From Kitasatospora sp. Root107 (GTDB taxonomy: Bacteria > Actinomycetota > Actinomycetes > Streptomycetales > Streptomycetaceae): a stretch of DNA of 46,938 nt. Position 1 is the stretch's first letter; each line of letters starts with the position of its first letter. The notes beneath the pieces are model-generated. The model searched no databases. It had not been told where the DNA came from and saw only the letters and a list, made by a program, of their open reading frames with translations. Both the position numbers and the translations under genes were made by a program. The stretch covers positions 36,993 through 83,930 of the forward strand of contig NZ_LMCT01000025.1 of assembly GCF_001424875.1 (NCBI RefSeq), read 5' to 3'. This document shows positions 7,752 to 16,394 of this stretch, one piece after another.

Positions 7752-9559
7752 CCGGTAGCCGCTGTCCCCGGGGGCCGCGCCACCGTCCCAGACGAACCCG
7801 GGCCGCCCGTCCCCGTACAGGTCGGCGGGCAGGACAGGTCGGCGGGCAGGACGCGGCGGCCCGGCGGCGGCGCGATCGGCACGGACACCGGCGGCGCGAA
7901 GCCATTGCCGCAGCGGTTCAGCCAGACCGTGGTGCCCTCGTCTCCGAAGTACACGACGTCCGCGCAGCCGTCGCCGTCGATGTCGACGAGGTGCAGCTGA
8001 TCATCCCGGTAGCCGGGGGGAAGCACGGGCGCGCCGGTCAGCGTCACCCGGGGCCCGTAGCGACCGCCGCCGAGTGCCGGCCAGTAGCACGCCTGGCCGC
8101 TCCGCAGCAGCACGATGTCCTGCAGGCCGTCACCGGTCAGGTCACCGAGGCGCACCCCGCGTTCACCGAAGCGGACGTCGGGGAACGCGTCGAGGTCGCG
8201 GACGCGCGGGATCACGGCCGGTTCCTGCCAGCCCCGGCCCGGGGCGTGCCGGAAGGCGACGAAGGCGTCCGGGCCGGTCCAGAGCAGGTCGGTGACGCCG
8301 TCACCGTCGAGGTCGGTCAGCCGGGTCGCGGGGTCGGCCAGCCGCACGGACGGGCGCTGCGCAGCGACCTGCGGGAGATCCTCGAAGCCGCCGTGCCCGT
8401 CGGCGCGGAAGGTCAGTGAGGTGGGCTGGTCGACGGCGAACAGGTCCGCGCGGCCGTCTCCGTCGAGGTCCGCGAGGGCGACGTTGCCGCGGGCCAGCGA
8501 CACCAGGGAGGGCAGCGCCGCCAGCCGGAACGGGCCCTCGAACGCGCCGCCGCTGTTGTGCCAGCGCAGGGCGACACCGTCGGCGAACTGCAGCACGTCT
8601 GGCAGCCCGTCACCGTCGAGGTCGACCAGTTGGGTACCCGGGTCCCCGATCCGGGGAGGCGGCAGCAGCGCGGCCATCCGGTCGACCCGGGCGTCGGCGA
8701 CCTCGAACGGGGCGTAGTCGAAGGTCAGCGGGGGTTGTGCAATCCGCTCGGCGCCCTCGCCGGCGGACAGTTCGATTCGGCGCAGCAGCGAGGCGCCGTT
8801 CGCCGCCTCGCTGTACTCGAGCCGCCAGCTCCGCAGCGGCTGTGCCGCCCCGGACAGCGTGGAGTGCAGCGCGATGGTGCGGGCCCGCAGCCCGGTGGTC
8901 CGCAGGAAGCCGGCCCGGCCCGACCGCAGTACGTCCGCGCGCGGCTCGTACGCGACTTCCAACGCCCAGACCGACCAGCGGAGCGCGGCCGGGTAGAGCC
9001 GCTGTCCGTCCCGCAGGTACTCGTACCGCACGGTGTTCCCAGCGGGGTCGGACTCCTCGGCCAGCCACCACCCGAACACCTCGCCGGCTGGTCCGGTCTC
9101 CCGCGACGCCTCGGACACCCCGAGCAGCTGGGTGCCACCCCGGCCGTCCTGGATCCGCCAGCCTCGCGCCGGATCGAGACCCGGAAGCCGCTCGATCCTC
9201 CAGTGCTGGGTATCGGTACGGGGGCGGTACACCCCGCCGCCGATGTCGACGAGCACCTCCGCGCCGCCCAGGGTGAACTCGTCGTCGTCGGTGTAGCCGG
9301 GCAGCCCGCGGTCGGTACGGCGCTCGATCCGCAGGGGCTCCAGCCGCCAGCCGACCCCGAACGGCCCGTTGCCGGAGCCGGTCGAGTACGTCAGCGACGG
9401 TGCCGGCTGCAAGTCGTTGGGCCCCTTAGGGCACGGCAGCGCAACCGCATAGCTCCCGCTGCCGCGCACCAGGTCGGGCTGGAAACGGTCGCCGAGCGGT
9501 GCCACCCCTCCGCCGGCGCCCGGGAGCGCGACCTGCCCCAGGCCGGAGTCGCCGCGCAT
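7709..9559 (-). CDS. SpvB/FG-GAP TcB-like toxin, N-terminal part (frameshifted)
   Basis: This 616-codon frame holds the N-terminal part of the same toxin gene. It begins with the SpvB-like domain (about residues 10-300; GPNDLQPAPSLTYSTGSGNG, FGVGWRL). Five FG-GAP/VCBS calcium-binding-type repeats follow (VDLDGDGLPD, ADLDGDGRAD, TDLDGDGVTD, GDLTGDGLQD, VDIDGDGCAD), as in the TcB beta-propeller. Sense coding ends at LPADL near 7834, where the second copy of a 17-bp direct repeat shifts the frame. The last 40 or so codons are therefore nonsense. Removing one repeat copy gives one protein of about 2000 aa. The ATG at 9559 is preceded by GGAGG and lies one base after the stop of the TcA-like gene, so the two genes are translationally coupled. 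Confidence 0.85.
   Translation of the reverse strand: MRGDSGLGQVALPGAGGGVAPLGDRFQPDLVRGSGSYAVALPCPKGPNDLQPAPSLTYSTGSGNGPFGVGWRLEPLRIERRTDRGLPGYTDDDEFTLGGAEVLVDIGGGVYRPRTDTQHWRIERLPGLDPARGWRIQDGRGGTQLLGVSEASRETGPAGEVFGWWLAEESDPAGNTVRYEYLRDGQRLYPAALRWSVWALEVAYEPRADVLRSGRAGFLRTTGLRARTIALHSTLSGAAQPLRSWRLEYSEAANGASLLRRIELSAGEGAERIAQPPLTFDYAPFEVADARVDRMAALLPPPRIGDPGTQLVDLDGDGLPDVLQFADGVALRWHNSGGAFEGPFRLAALPSLVSLARGNVALADLDGDGRADLFAVDQPTSLTFRADGHGGFEDLPQVAAQRPSVRLADPATRLTDLDGDGVTDLLWTGPDAFVAFRHAPGRGWQEPAVIPRVRDLDAFPDVRFGERGVRLGDLTGDGLQDIVLLRSGQACYWPALGGGRYGPRVTLTGAPVLPPGYRDDQLHLVDIDGDGCADVVYFGDEGTTVWLNRCGNGFAPPVSVPIAPPPGRRVLPADLSCPPTCTGTGGPGSSGTVARPPGTAATGCCGSLPRARHRTS
7817..7850. repeat. 17-bp tandem duplication that frameshifts the Tc/Rhs gene
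   Basis: ACAGGTCGGCGGGCAGG occurs twice in direct tandem (7817-7833 and 7834-7850). Seventeen is not a multiple of three. Upstream of the repeat the minus strand reads RRVLPADL. Downstream, in the other frame, it reads LPADLYGDGRPGFVWDGG. Deleting one copy joins them into RRVLPADLYGDGRPGFVW, which continues the FG-GAP repeat. Confidence 0.9.
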
Positions 9560-9560
9560 C

Positions 9561-12500
9561 TCACGCCTCCGCGGGATAGCCGAAGGAGTACTCGACGCCG
9601 ACCTGCACCGACACCAGCCGGTCCGGCCGGACGACGCCGTCCTCGGTGACCGACGGCCCGCCGGTCAGTTCCAGCCGCCAGCCGCCGAGCGGGCTGGTGC
9701 CGACGAGCGCGGGCAGGGCCGCGGTCAGGTCGACGGCGCCCTCCGTGTCGCTGGTCACCGCGACGGGCGACTGCCCGGGTGCGGTCACCGTCAGCGTCAT
9801 CCCGGCCGGATCGGTACCGGGGCGCGGCTGCACCCGCAGCTGCACCGACTCGATGGTGAAGTCGCGCTGGTTCGCCGGCATTCGGACGGGGTCGAGCGTG
9901 AAGTCGACGCCGCTGTCGCGGTAGAAGCCGTACCACGCGTCGGGTGCGTCGTAGCGCAGGTTGACGGTGCGCACGGCGGACAGCTCGCCGGGGCGCGGCG
10001 GCCGGGTCAACACGGTCTCCCGCAGCCCGAGGTCGAACTCGGCCGTGTAGTACACCACGAGTTGGACATCGGCGATCCGGGCGAAGTCGAAGTTGTTGCC
10101 GCGCCGCGGCAGCCTCAACTCCCAGGTGGTGCCCAGCCCCAGGCCCTGGAACAGCCCGCGCACACCGGTGTCCGTGCCGTACACGAAGAGGTCGTTGCGC
10201 AGCTCGAAGTCCGACAGCGCCATGGTGTCGACCTGGTGCACGCGTTGGCCGATCCCGCCGTCGCGCTGCCGGAAGCGGGTCACCCCGCCCGCGGCGAAGG
10301 TACCGTTGAGCCCCTCCTCCGGCACGAGGCCGACGAACTGCACTTCCACCGCCTCGATCCGCTGCTGGTGGAAGCCGGGGTGCAGTCGGTCGAACTCATA
10401 CAGATCGGTCTCGAACGCGAGCACCCCGGTGCGCCGGAACTGCTCGAAGTGCGCGGGGAACTCGGCGGCCAGCGAGATGACGTCCTTGATCCTGCTCCGC
10501 TTGCGGCGCGTGGTGGTGATGGCGGTGTAGGTGAACGACTCGATATCGGCGAGCAGTCCGTCGCCGCCGAGCAGGACCGCGTCGGAGCCTGCCGCGTTGG
10601 CCAGCGCGTACCCGTACTGGTCCTTGATCACGTTCAGCGCGGCGTCGTTCTCGAAGTTGTATGCGCGCTCCATCAGCTTCGCGATGCGGATTGCGCGCCA
10701 CAGGTAGTCCCGTGAGATGTCCCGCATGACGTCCGCCATCGCGGACCAGGCCTCGGGGGTGAACTCGTTGGCGTCGAAAGCGGTCAGTGCGGCATCCGCC
10801 AGCTGTACCCGCTGCAGCGCCGCCTGCCAGGCGATCTCCGCCGCCTTGGCCGCATGCTGCGCCGAGGCGGCCTGGGCCTGGGCGACCGGGATCGCGGCGG
10901 TCAGCTCGGCGATGCCGTCAGCCATCTTGGCCAGCTCGTACTCGCGGTTGCGGCGGCCGGCCCGGAGCGTGTAGGCCGCCGCGAGCTTGCCGCGCTCACC
11001 GCTGATCGACTCACCGCGGTCAAGCTTGTCGGCCAGCTCGCTGATCTCGTTGAACCACGAGTCCGAGCCCATGCCCTGGGCGGTGGCGGCCGCCTGCGAC
11101 CAGATCTGGGTCCAGCTGGCGGCGGCGTAGGCGTCGCGCTGTGCGACGGCGTCATCGCGGCGCCGGACCGCCAGATCGACCGCACGCTGCGCGGCGGCCG
11201 CGTCGGCCTGGGCGGCGCGGTACTGCTCCTCGCGTCCCTGTGCCTCGGCCCGCGCCATCGCCCGCATGGTCTCCAGGTCGCGCCGGGTCGCCGCCTCGAT
11301 CTGCTGCCGGCTGCGGAAGTTGACGTACTCCCGCTCGGCCTGGACCGCCTCCTGGGCGAACCCGCGGGCGACGCTCTGCAGGTACTCGAAGGTGTGGATG
11401 GGCGAGAGCAGCAGACCGTAGAAGTCCAGCCCCTCGGCCAGCTGCACCAGGTACGACAGAGCGCTGAGCAGGTGCTGCGCGATCTCCCACTGGAGCTCGG
11501 GCAGCGGCCGGTCGCCCAGGTGGGCGATGACGTCGCGGGCCGTGTCGGCCGGAGCCGTCAGGCCCGCCGTCGTGAACAGCAGCGAGGCCGCGGGCACGGT
11601 GGAGTCCTCGGCGACCAGCTTGGTGTACTGCGCCCGGGCACCGGTGAAGTCCTCGGCCCGATAGCAGGCGTGGCCCCACTCCAGGGCGTTGCGGGCGAGG
11701 CGTACCCAGAGCGAGAGCGCCTCGGATCCAGGGTTGAGGAAGCTGTATCCGGCGGCCGCCAGATAGTCCTCCTCGGCCTGCTGGTACCGGCCCAGCGCGT
11801 GTTGGACGTCCGCGCAGCGCACCAACAGCGCGTAACAGTAGAGGTGGGTGAGGTAGGCGGCAGTGCTGGCCGCGTCCACCGAGACCAGCCGCAGGTCGGC
11901 GGTTGTGGCCGCGGTCAAACGTCCCGCGTAGACCAGCTCGCTGAGGTGCTCGGTCATCGCGCCCGGGTCGGTGTGCACGGAGAACTCGGCGAGTCCCTGT
12001 CCCACCGGGATGGCGACCTTCCACGGCAGTGAGGCGGCCTTGTGCTCGGCCGGGCTGACTGCGGGAAGGACATGCCAGCCGTCGACGCGGCCCGGCAGCC
12101 GAAGGGCGATGGTGTGTACGTCGTGCTCACGGGCCGGGTCGAGCACCTCGGGCGAACGGCCGTTCCGTCCCACCAGCGCCGTCGGGACCACATCGGCCCG
12201 GTCGGCACCGGGCCGTTCGGCGAACGCGGGCCTCGCCGCGTCGACGCCCAACCGCAGCGCCATCCCGTCCCCGGCCACCTTGCGCGTCGCCGCCCGCAGC
12301 GCGAGGCCGCCGGCCTCACCCACCGGCTGGTGCCCGTCGGACGGGTGGTGCCCGTCGGACGCCGAGGCGCGCTGGAGCAACCCGTCCCGCTCGCGAAGTA
12401 CCTCGTCGACCTGCACGAACAATTCCCTGGCAGTGCCGGAATCGCCGTCGGCCCATGCGCCGACGGCCTGCGTGTGCAGTGCCTGTGCCCGACCCACCTG

Positions 12501-13202
12501 GTCGCCCGCGTCTTCGAAGCTCCTGGCGGCCCTGGCCGCGGCCTTCCCGGCCGGCCCCGGGGAACCGTCCTGGAGCAGCGCGGCGGCCAAGTTCAGCTGC
12601 ATACTCGCCAGTGCGTGCGGCGTCGCGTCCTGGCCGGACGCCGACCGCAACGCCTCTTGAAGCACCGGCACGGCCTGCCCGGCCTTGCCATCGGCGAGCA
12701 GCGTGATCGCCTGCTGTGCAGCGGCCTCCAGGAGCTCGTCGCCGGTGGACTCCCGGCGGAAGCCCGAGCCCGTGTACCGGGCCAACCTCTCGTCGACCGG
12801 TTCACCGACCGACATCTTGATCAGGGCCGGGGACTCGGCGTACTCGGGCAGGAGCGTCGACACCAGCCGTGCGCCCGTCTCGAGCAGCGACCTCTCCATG
12901 TCGGCTCCGGTGGGCAACGCGACGGCGTGCCTCTCCCGGACCCACTGCGAGACGTTGAACTCGGGGTGCAGAAGCCGGAACACCAGCCCGCGTGCCCGCC
13001 GATACCCACTCAGGGCGGCATCGTAGGCGCCACGCTCGGCTTCGGAGTCCGCGGCCTGGACGGCCAGCTCGATCTCGGCGATCGAAGCGCGCACGGCATC
13101 CGAGGCGCGCCCCGACCCGAGCCGCCCCACCTCGGCGAGGAGCACGTCCCGGTCGCGGAGCACAGGTGTCGGACGCATCACCATGGCACTGAAGTCCGGC
13201 AT
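9561..13202 (-). CDS. TcA-like toxin-complex subunit with TPR-like N-terminus
   Basis: The product has 1213 aa and the ATG follows GAGGAG. The N-terminal half (about residues 20-560) is alpha-helical with TPR-like segments (AYDAALSGYRRARGL, ALGRYQQAEEDYLAAAG). A long charged alanine-rich coiled coil follows (about residues 640-860; QQIEAATRRDLETMRAMARA). The C-terminal third is beta-rich and resembles the end of Tc toxin A subunits, including a W-L-LP-R-x-N-DF-IADVQLVVYYTA pattern. TcA subunits form the receptor-binding injection channel that docks a TcB-TcC cocoon. The match is to overall architecture and position. Overall similarity to the classical 2500-aa insecticidal TcA is weak, and the protein is about half as long. 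It is encoded directly upstream of the TcB/TcC-like gene with a 1-bp gap (TGAGATG), which supports a joint function. Confidence 0.6.
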   Translation of the reverse strand: MPDFSAMVMRPTPVLRDRDVLLAEVGRLGSGRASDAVRASIAEIELAVQAADSEAERGAYDAALSGYRRARGLVFRLLHPEFNVSQWVRERHAVALPTGADMERSLLETGARLVSTLLPEYAESPALIKMSVGEPVDERLARYTGSGFRRESTGDELLEAAAQQAITLLADGKAGQAVPVLQEALRSASGQDATPHALASMQLNLAAALLQDGSPGPAGKAAARAARSFEDAGDQVGRAQALHTQAVGAWADGDSGTARELFVQVDEVLRERDGLLQRASASDGHHPSDGHQPVGEAGGLALRAATRKVAGDGMALRLGVDAARPAFAERPGADRADVVPTALVGRNGRSPEVLDPAREHDVHTIALRLPGRVDGWHVLPAVSPAEHKAASLPWKVAIPVGQGLAEFSVHTDPGAMTEHLSELVYAGRLTAATTADLRLVSVDAASTAAYLTHLYCYALLVRCADVQHALGRYQQAEEDYLAAAGYSFLNPGSEALSLWVRLARNALEWGHACYRAEDFTGARAQYTKLVAEDSTVPAASLLFTTAGLTAPADTARDVIAHLGDRPLPELQWEIAQHLLSALSYLVQLAEGLDFYGLLLSPIHTFEYLQSVARGFAQEAVQAEREYVNFRSRQQIEAATRRDLETMRAMARAEAQGREEQYRAAQADAAAAQRAVDLAVRRRDDAVAQRDAYAAASWTQIWSQAAATAQGMGSDSWFNEISELADKLDRGESISGERGKLAAAYTLRAGRRNREYELAKMADGIAELTAAIPVAQAQAASAQHAAKAAEIAWQAALQRVQLADAALTAFDANEFTPEAWSAMADVMRDISRDYLWRAIRIAKLMERAYNFENDAALNVIKDQYGYALANAAGSDAVLLGGDGLLADIESFTYTAITTTRRKRSRIKDVISLAAEFPAHFEQFRRTGVLAFETDLYEFDRLHPGFHQQRIEAVEVQFVGLVPEEGLNGTFAAGGVTRFRQRDGGIGQRVHQVDTMALSDFELRNDLFVYGTDTGVRGLFQGLGLGTTWELRLPRRGNNFDFARIADVQLVVYYTAEFDLGLRETVLTRPPRPGELSAVRTVNLRYDAPDAWYGFYRDSGVDFTLDPVRMPANQRDFTIESVQLRVQPRPGTDPAGMTLTVTAPGQSPVAVTSDTEGAVDLTAALPALVGTSPLGGWRLELTGGPSVTEDGVVRPDRLVSVQVGVEYSFGYPAEA

Positions 13203-13397
13203 GACAACTCCTCGTCCACGCCGCCCAGAGAGTTCGCCGCAGCGTCACGACCGGGCCGGCATGGACGGCTTGGTTATCCCGGTGCGACAACGGATACCCC
13301 GTCGGCACCGTCACCGCTCCCACCCTTCCAGGACATGCAGTGACTCCCGGGGTTCGCCACGGCTCCCTCACCCGACCGGCGTACGGCCAACGATGCC

Positions 13398-14918
13398 TCA
13401 GCGCCGGGAGCGGGTGTTGAGGCTGAGGAGGGTGTAGGCGAGGAGGGCGGAGGCGAGGCCGACGGCCCAGCCGTAGTCGGCGAGGGGCTTGAGGAAGGGG
13501 ATGAGGCCATCGGCAGGGAAGGGGCCCTGCTTGGCCCCGTCCGAGCCGATGGCCGAGTACGAGCCGCCGACGGCGAGGACGCCGCCGACCAGGAGGGCGA
13601 GGACGGCACGCAGGTTCCAGCCGGCGGTGTACCAGTAGCGGCCGGCCGGGCGGTACAGCTCGTCGAGGACGAGTTCGGTGCGGCGGATCAGCCAGTAGTC
13701 GGCGATGAGGATGCCCGCGACGGTGCCGAGCAGGCCGCCGACGACGCCGAGCCAGGTGAAGATGTAGACGTGCGGGTTGGCGATCAGCTTCCACGGCATG
13801 ATGGCGATGCCGACCACGCCCGTGATCAGCGCTCCGGTACGGAAGTTGATGAAGCGCGGCAGTAGGTTGGCGAGGTCGTATGCCGGGCTGACGACGTTGG
13901 CCGCGATGTTCACCGACAGGGTGGCCACCAGGACGGTCAGCAGGGCGAACAGGATCGCCGCGGTGTTGTCCATCTTCGCTGCGAGCGCGATCGGGTCCCA
14001 GACCGGCACGCCGTAGACCGCCTGCGAGCCCGAGGTGACCAGGACCGACAGCAGCGCGAACAGGGTCATGGTGGTCGGCAGTCCGAGCGCTTGGCCGCGG
14101 ATCTGGGCGCGCTGACTGCCGCCGAAGCGGGTGAAGTCGGGGATGTTCAGCGACAGCGTGGACCAGAAGCCGATCATGCCCATCAGGGCGGGGAAGAACA
14201 CCTTCCAGAAGCCGCTCCCCCACCCGAGCGTCGAAGGCTGCGACAGCAGCGGACCGAAGCCGCCCGCCTTGACCGCGATCCACGCCAGTAGCGCCAGCGC
14301 ACCCACGATCACGAAGGGTGCGGCCCAGTTCTCGAACCGCCGCAGCGTCTCCATCCCCCGGGCGATCAGCGCGATCTCCAGCGCCCAGAACAGTCCGAAC
14401 GACAGCCACAGCGTCCACGGCTGCCCAGCCACCTGACCAGCGGTCTGCCACCACGTCCCGAGCAGCTTGCCCGCCAGCAGGAAGATGCCCTCGCCGCCGA
14501 TCCAGGTCTGGATGCCGAACCACGCGCACGCCACCGCCGCCCGGATCATCGCCGGCAGGTTGGCCCCCCGCAGACCGAACGACGCCCGTGCGAAGACCGG
14601 GAACGGGATACCGTACTTCGTCCCGGCGTGGCCGGTGAGCAGCATCGGCACCAGCACGATCAGGTTGCCCAGCGCGATGGTGAGGACGGCCTGCTTCCAG
14701 TCCATGCCGAGCGCCACCAGCCCGGAGGCCAGGGTCCATGACGGGATGTTATGAGCCATCCCGACCCAGAGCGCGAGGAAGTTGTAGGTGGTCCAGCGCC
14801 GGTCGGTGACCGGCACCGGACGGAGGTCCTCGTTGGCGAACCGTGGATCGGTGAGGGCCACGTCAGGGAGCAGTTCGACCCGGCGGTCGGGGTGGACCAG
14901 CTGACTGGACAAGGGCAA
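13398..14918 (-). CDS. NCS1-family nucleobase/hydantoin:cation symporter
   Basis: This 506-aa protein has about 12 transmembrane segments. It carries NCS1 (nucleobase:cation symporter-1) features: the opening RRWTTYNFLALWVGMAHNIP, the helix-3 region TKYGIPFPVFARASFGLRGA, and SLNIPDFTRF in the middle. These place it with Mhp1/PucI/allantoin-type carriers. It would import a hydantoin, a uracil-like base or allantoin by symport. The pyrimidine/hydantoin catabolic genes at 35150-38430 are on the same strand and are its likely partners, although the metabolite cluster now lies between them. A separate fragment at 3378-3530 duplicates its C-terminal tail. The ATG at 14918 is preceded by a purine-rich stretch (GGGAGTTGCCC). 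Confidence 0.92.
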   Translation of the reverse strand: MPLSSQLVHPDRRVELLPDVALTDPRFANEDLRPVPVTDRRWTTYNFLALWVGMAHNIPSWTLASGLVALGMDWKQAVLTIALGNLIVLVPMLLTGHAGTKYGIPFPVFARASFGLRGANLPAMIRAAVACAWFGIQTWIGGEGIFLLAGKLLGTWWQTAGQVAGQPWTLWLSFGLFWALEIALIARGMETLRRFENWAAPFVIVGALALLAWIAVKAGGFGPLLSQPSTLGWGSGFWKVFFPALMGMIGFWSTLSLNIPDFTRFGGSQRAQIRGQALGLPTTMTLFALLSVLVTSGSQAVYGVPVWDPIALAAKMDNTAAILFALLTVLVATLSVNIAANVVSPAYDLANLLPRFINFRTGALITGVVGIAIMPWKLIANPHVYIFTWLGVVGGLLGTVAGILIADYWLIRRTELVLDELYRPAGRYWYTAGWNLRAVLALLVGGVLAVGGSYSAIGSDGAKQGPFPADGLIPFLKPLADYGWAVGLASALLAYTLLSLNTRSRR

Positions 14919-14993
14919 CTCCCGGGTGAGAGTGGTGGGGTGGCGTCGATGATCCCGCCTCCACCGCCCCTTGCCTAGCCCGGGGACCCAACC

Positions 14994-15034
14994 GTTTCAC
15001 GCCGGAAACAGCCCGGGAACAGCCCCGGGAACGC
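14994..15034. promoter_or_regulatory. possible operator upstream of NCS1 gene
   Basis: Upstream of the NCS1 start there is an inverted repeat, GTTTC-N6-GAAAC (14994-15009). It is followed by two direct copies of CCCGGGAAC (from about 15012 and 15025), and a related CCGGGAAC lies near 15043. The arrangement resembles regulator-binding sites, but no promoter hexamers are clear and no regulator gene is next to it. Confidence 0.3.
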
Positions 15035-15086
15035 GCCGCCCACCGGGAACACCCTCCCGGGGTACGGCGCATCCGGCCACGGCATC

Positions 15087-16352
15087 TCAGCTCACCGGGC
15101 TGCCGGCGGCGGGGGTGGTCTCGATCCGCACCGCGTCGACCACCGCCTCGGCGGTCCGCATCGCCGCCAGCGAGTCCGGCCCGCTCGCCATCACCGAGCC
15201 GACCCGGTCCCAGGAGCTGCGCAGCTCCTGGACGGTGTCGCCGGGCGCCACCTTCAGCGTCAGGGAGAGCACCCCGGGCAGCTCGCGGGCCGCCTCGACG
15301 CCGGTGACCGAGACCACCTCGCCAGGTACCGCCTCGAGGAAGCGGACCGCCGCGCCGCCCGCCGCCTGACGGGGCATCGGCTCGGGGCGGCCGCCCTTCA
15401 TGACGGTGTAGAAGTCACCGGCCAGGTTGATCCGGTAGGCCTCCTCGATCAGCATCGGGATGCCGTCGCCGGGGAACCGGCCGGCGCACTCCACCAGGTA
15501 GGGGAGGCCGTCGCTGACGATCCACTCGCAGTGGATGATGCCGCTGCCGAACCCGACCGAGCGGATCACCGTCTCGGTCTGCGCCACCAGCAGCTCGCTC
15601 AGCTCGGCCGAGATCCCGGCGGCCGGGACGGTGTGCCCCTGCTCGATCGGGCGCGGTCCGGCGAACAGCAGCTTGCCGGTGACGTTGGAGAACAGCACCT
15701 CGCCCTCGCGGACCAGGAGTTCGACGCTGTACTCCTCGCCCTTCACGAACTGCTCGATCAGCATCCGCAGTTCGCGCTCGCGGTCCGGGACCACGTTGCC
15801 CTCGTCCTGCGTGGTGCACTCCTCCCAGGCCGCGTCCAGGTCCTCCAGCGAGTGCAGCACCTTGGTGCCGACCGAGGCCTGCCGGTTGGCCGGCTTGAGG
15901 ACCAGCGAGCCGGGGTGGGCGGCGGCGAACTCCCGGACCTCGTCCGGGGAGGAGACCTCCCGGGACGCCGGGTTCGGGACACCGGCGGCGCGGCTGACCT
16001 TGCGCAGCACCGACTTGTCCCGCAGGATCTGGGCCGCCGCGGCCCCCGCCCCCGGTACGCCGTACCGCTCGGCCAGCCGGGCCGCGAACGGGGTGGCGTA
16101 CTCGACCAGCGGGGAGACCAGCTCCGGCTGGAGGTCGGGGTAGGTGTTGAAGAACTCATCGGCGGCGCCCGGGAGTTGGTACTCCCACTCGATCAGCTCG
16201 CGGAGCATCGCGGCGCCCTCCAGGGCGGCCTTGACCTCACCCTTGCGGATCACGTCCGGCTCGTCGATGACGATCACCGAACCGGGAGCGAACTCCTTGA
16301 TGTACGGGAGGACGTTCACGAAGCCGACGATGATCCAGGGCTGCTCGGTCAT
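15087..16352 (-). CDS. ATP-grasp ligase (1)
   Basis: This 421-aa protein has the ATP-grasp fold. It has an N-terminal Rossmann-like part, then the ATP-grasp core with VLKPANRQASVGT (phosphate-binding loop region), EQFVKGEEYSVELLV and the metal-binding HCEWIVSDGLPYLVECAGRF. Such enzymes activate a carboxylate as acyl phosphate and join it to an amine, usually making a dipeptide or amide. I chose the ATG at 16352 because AGGAGAAGCACCA precedes it. A GTG 18 bp upstream is inside that ribosome-binding site. It is the last gene of the operon. With no NRPS present, it probably makes one amide or hydrazide bond of the product. Its substrates are unknown. Confidence 0.85.
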   Translation of the reverse strand: MTEQPWIIVGFVNVLPYIKEFAPGSVIVIDEPDVIRKGEVKAALEGAAMLRELIEWEYQLPGAADEFFNTYPDLQPELVSPLVEYATPFAARLAERYGVPGAGAAAAQILRDKSVLRKVSRAAGVPNPASREVSSPDEVREFAAAHPGSLVLKPANRQASVGTKVLHSLEDLDAAWEECTTQDEGNVVPDRERELRMLIEQFVKGEEYSVELLVREGEVLFSNVTGKLLFAGPRPIEQGHTVPAAGISAELSELLVAQTETVIRSVGFGSGIIHCEWIVSDGLPYLVECAGRFPGDGIPMLIEEAYRINLAGDFYTVMKGGRPEPMPRQAAGGAAVRFLEAVPGEVVSVTGVEAARELPGVLSLTLKVAPGDTVQELRSSWDRVGSVMASGPDSLAAMRTAEAVVDAVRIETTPAAGSPVS

Positions 16353-16394
16353 TGGTGCTTCTCCTGTCACGGAAGGAAGGAAGTATGTGGGGGG

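Noticed and set aside
12331..12366. Short direct repeat in the TcA-like gene (SDGHHPSDGHQP)
   Set aside because: It is a minor in-frame codon-level repeat in a linker and does not disturb the gene.
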